Source of the DNA: DATHYU01 sp033722675
Lineage (GTDB): Bacteria > Actinomycetota > Acidimicrobiia > Spongiisociales > UBA11373
NCBI GenBank assembly: GCA_033722675.1
Contig: JAWVYO010000102.1
Span: forward strand, 1 to 8,185
Length of the DNA: 8,185 nt
Direction: 5' to 3'
Position numbers and translations under genes: made by a program. Below the pieces are notes generated by a model. That model had not been told where the DNA came from. It searched no databases and saw only the letters and a list, made by a program, of their open reading frames with translations. This document shows, one piece after another, positions 5,501-8,185 of the stretch; position 1 is the first letter of the stretch, and every line of letters starts with the position of its first letter.

Positions 5501-7285
5501 GCTCCTGAGGTCGCACCGCTCACGCCGCTCCCGCTGAGCACGCTCCTGGGACGGGTCGCCCACGAGTGGGCGGACCGGAGGACGATCTTCGACCTCCCCA
5601 CCGCCCGGTTCTACGACGTCTCCGCCGGGCCGGACCTGACGGCCGACTTCATGGGCCGCCGCGCCGCCACGCCGGTGGGCCCGGCGGCGGGACCCCACAG
5701 CCAGCTGGCCGAGAACATCGTCCTCTCCTGGTTGGCCGGATCCCGCATCGTCGAGCTGAAGACCGTCCAGGTCCTGGACGACCTCGACATCGGCCGTCCC
5801 TGCATCGACATGGAGACGGTGGGCTACAACATCGAGTGGAGCCAGGAGCTGGCGGTCCACGAGTCGCTCGAGGAGTACGTCAAGGCGTGGATGATGATCG
5901 AGATCCTCTCCGGGTGGGAGGAGCTGACCCCGCATCTCGGCGACGATCCCGGCCCCCACGTCTTCGACCTGTCGGTCGGATACGACCTCGAGGGGATCGC
6001 CACCGACAAGGTGGCCGGGTTCATCGACGGCCTCGTCGACGCCTCGGCGTCCATCGATCGCCTCCGTCCGCAGATCCCCGAGCCCTTCACCGCATGGCGG
6101 GACCACGCCTTCGGGACGCGGATCGCCGACACCGTGACGCTGTCGACCTTTCACGGCTGCCCGCCGGACGAGATCGAGGGGATCACGAAGCACCTGATGA
6201 CCCGCCACGGCCTCGACGTCGTCGTCAAGCTCAACCCGACGCTGCTCGGCTTCGACCGGGTCCACGCCCTCGTCCGGGGGATGCTCGGCTACGACGAGCT
6301 CCGGCTGCGGCGCGACGACTTCGACGCCGACCTCCAGTTCGACCGCGCCGTGGCCTTGATCGGAGACCTCCAGGAGTTCGCCGCCGCCAACGGACGTCGA
6401 TTCGGGATCAAGCTGACGAACACCCTCGTCGTGGAGAACCATCGCGGCGTGATGCCCGACGACACGATGTACCTGTCGGGTGAGCCACTGCACGTGGTGT
6501 CCACGACGCTGCTCGGGGAGCTCCACCGGGCCCTCCCGGGCCTGTTGCGCGTGGACGGCCAGGAGGGTCCGGTCCAGGTCTCCTTCTCGGCGGGTATCAC
6601 GAAGGAGAACCTGCCGTGGGCCCTCGGTCTGGGGCTCACGCCCGTCACGATCTGCTCGGACCTGCTCCGTCCCGGCGGGTTCGGCCGCCTGCCTCCCATG
6701 CTCGGCGCCCTCGGTCGCGCCATGGAGGCCGCCGGCGCCTCCGACCTGGAGGCCTGGCGGGGGGTGGCCGCGGCCGAGGCGGCGGCAGCGGGGAGCGCCG
6801 GTCCCGTCGAGCGGTACGTGACGCTCCTCCACGATCCCCGCCACCACGGTCCGTACACTCGCGACGGCACGTCGAAGCTGCCGCGGGCGGTGGATTCCAC
6901 CCTCGAGATGTGGGGATGCGTGGCCTGCAACTTCTGTGTGACGGTGTGCCCGAACGACGCGTTCTTCAAGGTGCCGACGCCCGACGCCCTCGAGGCCGCC
7001 GGCCGCCAGCAGTACCTCGTGTTCATGGAGCTCTGCAACGAGTGCGGCAACTGCCTGACGTTCTGCCCCGAGGACGGGGACCCCGCCGTCGTCAAGCCGC
7101 GCCTCTACACCGATCCCGGCCGGTTCGCCGCCGGCGACCGGCCCGGGTTCCTCCTCCGACGCGACGGCGACCGCGTCGCCGTGCGCGCCGCGCCCGGCCT
7201 CGAGGACGAGGTCGGCCGGGTCGAGCTCGTGCTCAACGCGGACGAGGGGCTGCCCCTCCGGCTCGACGCCCTGGGGGCGCCGTGA
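5498..7285 (+). CDS. ygfK: YgfK-like DHODH-fold flavoprotein with C-terminal 2x[4Fe-4S] ferredoxin, short form
   Basis: This 595-residue protein resembles the two ends of YgfK, annotated in E. coli as a putative selenate reductase subunit and encoded beside ssnA and xdhD. Residues 1 to about 430 form the dihydroorotate/dihydropyrimidine dehydrogenase-like barrel. It has VGPAAGPHSQLAENI near 57-71, LSTFHGCPPDEIEGI with Cys221, VVKLNPTLLGF, FSAGITKENLPWALGLGLTP and a LLRPGGFGRLP segment, features expected for FMN binding. The C-terminus holds two C-x2-C-x2-C-x3-CP clusters, at Cys474/477/480/484 and Cys513/516/519/523, for two [4Fe-4S] centres. E. coli YgfK has about 1030 residues, with a GltD-like NAD(P)H/FAD module between these parts; here the barrel runs into the ferredoxin after a short alanine-rich linker. 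It must therefore receive or pass on electrons through another protein. The next gene overlaps its stop by four bases. Likely role: redox step on a purine-derived ring; selenate reduction is less likely. Confidence 0.85.
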   Translation: MAPEVAPLTPLPLSTLLGRVAHEWADRRTIFDLPTARFYDVSAGPDLTADFMGRRAATPVGPAAGPHSQLAENIVLSWLAGSRIVELKTVQVLDDLDIGRPCIDMETVGYNIEWSQELAVHESLEEYVKAWMMIEILSGWEELTPHLGDDPGPHVFDLSVGYDLEGIATDKVAGFIDGLVDASASIDRLRPQIPEPFTAWRDHAFGTRIADTVTLSTFHGCPPDEIEGITKHLMTRHGLDVVVKLNPTLLGFDRVHALVRGMLGYDELRLRRDDFDADLQFDRAVALIGDLQEFAAANGRRFGIKLTNTLVVENHRGVMPDDTMYLSGEPLHVVSTTLLGELHRALPGLLRVDGQEGPVQVSFSAGITKENLPWALGLGLTPVTICSDLLRPGGFGRLPPMLGALGRAMEAAGASDLEAWRGVAAAEAAAAGSAGPVERYVTLLHDPRHHGPYTRDGTSKLPRAVDSTLEMWGCVACNFCVTVCPNDAFFKVPTPDALEAAGRQQYLVFMELCNECGNCLTFCPEDGDPAVVKPRLYTDPGRFAAGDRPGFLLRRDGDRVAVRAAPGLEDEVGRVELVLNADEGLPLRLDALGAP

Positions 7286-7860
7286 GCTCGTTCACGATCG
7301 ACATGCCCGACTGGTTCGACGCGATGGAGGCGGAGGTCCCGCCCCGCCACGGGGACGAGGCCCGGATGGCCACGGTCATCGAGTTCGCCCGCCGCAACGT
7401 CGTCGAGGGCACGGGCGGCCCGTTCGCCGCCGGCGTCTTCGAGTGCGAGTCGGGGCGGCTCGTCGCCGCGGGCGTGAACGTGGTCGTCCCGTCCCGGACC
7501 GCCATCGCCCACGCCGAGGTGACGGCCGTCGCCCTCGCCGGCCAGCGCATCGGCGGCTTCGACCTCGGCGACCCCGACGGCCCCGCGATGGAGCTCGTCG
7601 CCAGCACGGCTCCCTGCGTCATGTGCCTCGGCGTCACGATCTGGTCGGGAGTTTCGCGCCTCGTGTGCGGGGCGCGCGCCGTCGACGCCACCGCCATCGG
7701 GTTCGACGAGGGGCCGCGGCCCGACGACTGGCTGGAGGAACTCGCGCACCGGGGGATCGGTGTCGAGCGCGACGTGCTGCGCGAGGAGGCGGCGGGCGTG
7801 TTGCGCGCCTACGCCGAGCGGGGCGGCCCGATCTACAACGGGGGCGTCCCCGGTGCATGA
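7282..7860 (+). CDS. Cytidine-deaminase-fold nucleoside/guanine deaminase
   Basis: This 192-residue zinc deaminase belongs to the CMP/dCMP deaminase superfamily. The zinc site is plain: HAEVTAV supplies His77 and the proton-shuttling Glu79, and APCVMCLGVTIWSGV supplies Cys112 and Cys115. The PCxMCLGxxxW pattern, and a following segment with AIGFDEG, recall bacterial guanine deaminases of the GuaD (Bacillus) type, although adenosine- or cytosine-type deaminases share the fold. About 20 residues precede the core domain. Start GTG 7282 overlaps the ygfK stop in GTGA, with a G-rich run just upstream; an in-frame ATG at 7303 would shorten the protein by seven residues. In this operon it probably deaminates guanine, or another aminopurine, to feed the XdhD-type hydroxylase. 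The fold is certain; the substrate is inferred from context and motif likeness. Confidence 0.88.
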   Translation: MSSFTIDMPDWFDAMEAEVPPRHGDEARMATVIEFARRNVVEGTGGPFAAGVFECESGRLVAAGVNVVVPSRTAIAHAEVTAVALAGQRIGGFDLGDPDGPAMELVASTAPCVMCLGVTIWSGVSRLVCGARAVDATAIGFDEGPRPDDWLEELAHRGIGVERDVLREEAAGVLRAYAERGGPIYNGGVPGA

Positions 7861-8185
7861 GGTCCAGCTCCGGGGGACCCGCATCGCCCGGCATCTCGTG
7901 CCCGGGTCGCTCGACGAGGCGCTGGATCTGCTCGCCGAGCACGGCGCGAGCGCCCGGTTGATCGCGGGCGGCACCGACCTGCTGCTCGAGTTGGCCCATC
8001 GGAGCCGGCCCGGCGTCGAGGTGCTCGTGGACCTCACGCGGATCCCCGGACTCGCCGGGATCGAGGCGGACGGGCCGGACGTCCGGATCGGCTGCCTCGT
8101 GACCCACGGCCAGGTCGTCGCGTCGTCGATCTGCCGGAACCGGCTGACTCCCCTCGCCCAGGCCTGCCGGGAGGTCGCCTCCCCG
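7853..8185 (+). CDS. ygfM: FAD-binding subunit of molybdenum hydroxylase, YgfM/CoxM-like (3' end outside window)
   Basis: The first 111 residues of a medium, FAD-binding subunit of the xanthine dehydrogenase/CO dehydrogenase family, normally about 260-290 residues. Visible features are the N-terminal SLDEALDLLAEHG helix, the FAD-binding loop LIAGGTDLLLE, VLVDLTRIPGL, IGCLVTHGQVVAS and a partial CREVASP segment that in relatives leads into the second FAD loop. It should take electrons from the [2Fe-2S] centres of the XdhD-like protein and pass them to NAD+ or another acceptor. The start is GTG 7853, overlapping the deaminase stop by eight bases. The ATG at 7857 lies in another frame with no family likeness, so it is not the start. 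A GGGGG run about eight bases upstream may serve as ribosome binding site. The gene lies three genes away from xdhD, unlike the adjacent arrangement usual in xdh/cox operons. Confidence 0.9.
   Translation, partial: MHEVQLRGTRIARHLVPGSLDEALDLLAEHGASARLIAGGTDLLLELAHRSRPGVEVLVDLTRIPGLAGIEADGPDVRIGCLVTHGQVVASSICRNRLTPLAQACREVASP

Noticed and set aside
7857..7961. Alternative gene starting at ATG 7857, overlapping the deaminase stop as ATGA
   Set aside because: That frame gives a short arginine/serine/glycine-rich translation. The frame from GTG 7853 carries the FAD-binding LIAGGTDLLLE motif and runs to the window edge.
1..8185. CRISPR arrays, tRNA/rRNA genes, insertion sequences, attachment sites
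   Set aside because: I saw no spaced direct repeats of CRISPR type, no tRNA-like cloverleaf or rRNA stretches, and no transposase motifs or terminal inverted repeats. The DNA is almost fully occupied by the genes listed.

Overview
The window comes from a high-GC bacterium, most likely an actinobacterium. The DNA is very GC-rich, with strong G/C preference at third codon positions, frequent GTG starts, 4-base ATGA/GTGA-type gene overlaps, and TANNNT hexamers placed just before start codons, as in leaderless actinobacterial transcripts. I cannot name the species; an Acidimicrobiia-like lineage is only a guess.

Layout. Bases 2-433 (+) hold the C-terminal part of an electron transfer flavoprotein alpha subunit that begins outside the window. 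Bases 564-842 (-) hold a small hypothetical protein. Past its TGA stop the same frame runs on, with coding-like base composition, through a 15-bp tandem repeat to a TAG at 468. A roughly 100-bp divergent promoter region follows. From 947 to the right edge lies a tightly packed plus-strand operon of six genes: a nitrilase-superfamily N-carbamoyl-D-amino-acid hydrolase homologue; a fused [2Fe-2S]/molybdopterin hydroxylase of the XdhD (selenium-dependent xanthine dehydrogenase-like) family; a short SsnA-like amidohydrolase; a short YgfK-like flavin/iron-sulfur protein; a cytidine-deaminase-fold purine/nucleoside deaminase; and the start of a YgfM/CoxM-like FAD-binding subunit, cut by the window edge.

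How they work together. ygfK, ssnA, ygfM and xdhD are neighbours in E. coli, and related clusters have been tied to anaerobic purine/urate breakdown in gut bacteria. The window looks like a rearranged actinobacterial version of that system. XdhD plus the FAD subunit would hydroxylate a purine-like heterocycle, the deaminase and SsnA would remove amino groups or open the ring, the YgfK-like protein would carry out a flavin-linked redox step, and the carbamoylase would hydrolyse a ureido (N-carbamoyl) intermediate. The departures from the E. coli arrangement are the interesting part. YgfK lacks its central NAD(P)H/FAD glutamate-synthase-small-chain-like module, SsnA lacks its N-terminal beta-domain region, and a carbamoylase heads the operon. 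Substrates are inferred from family membership, not shown by the sequence.
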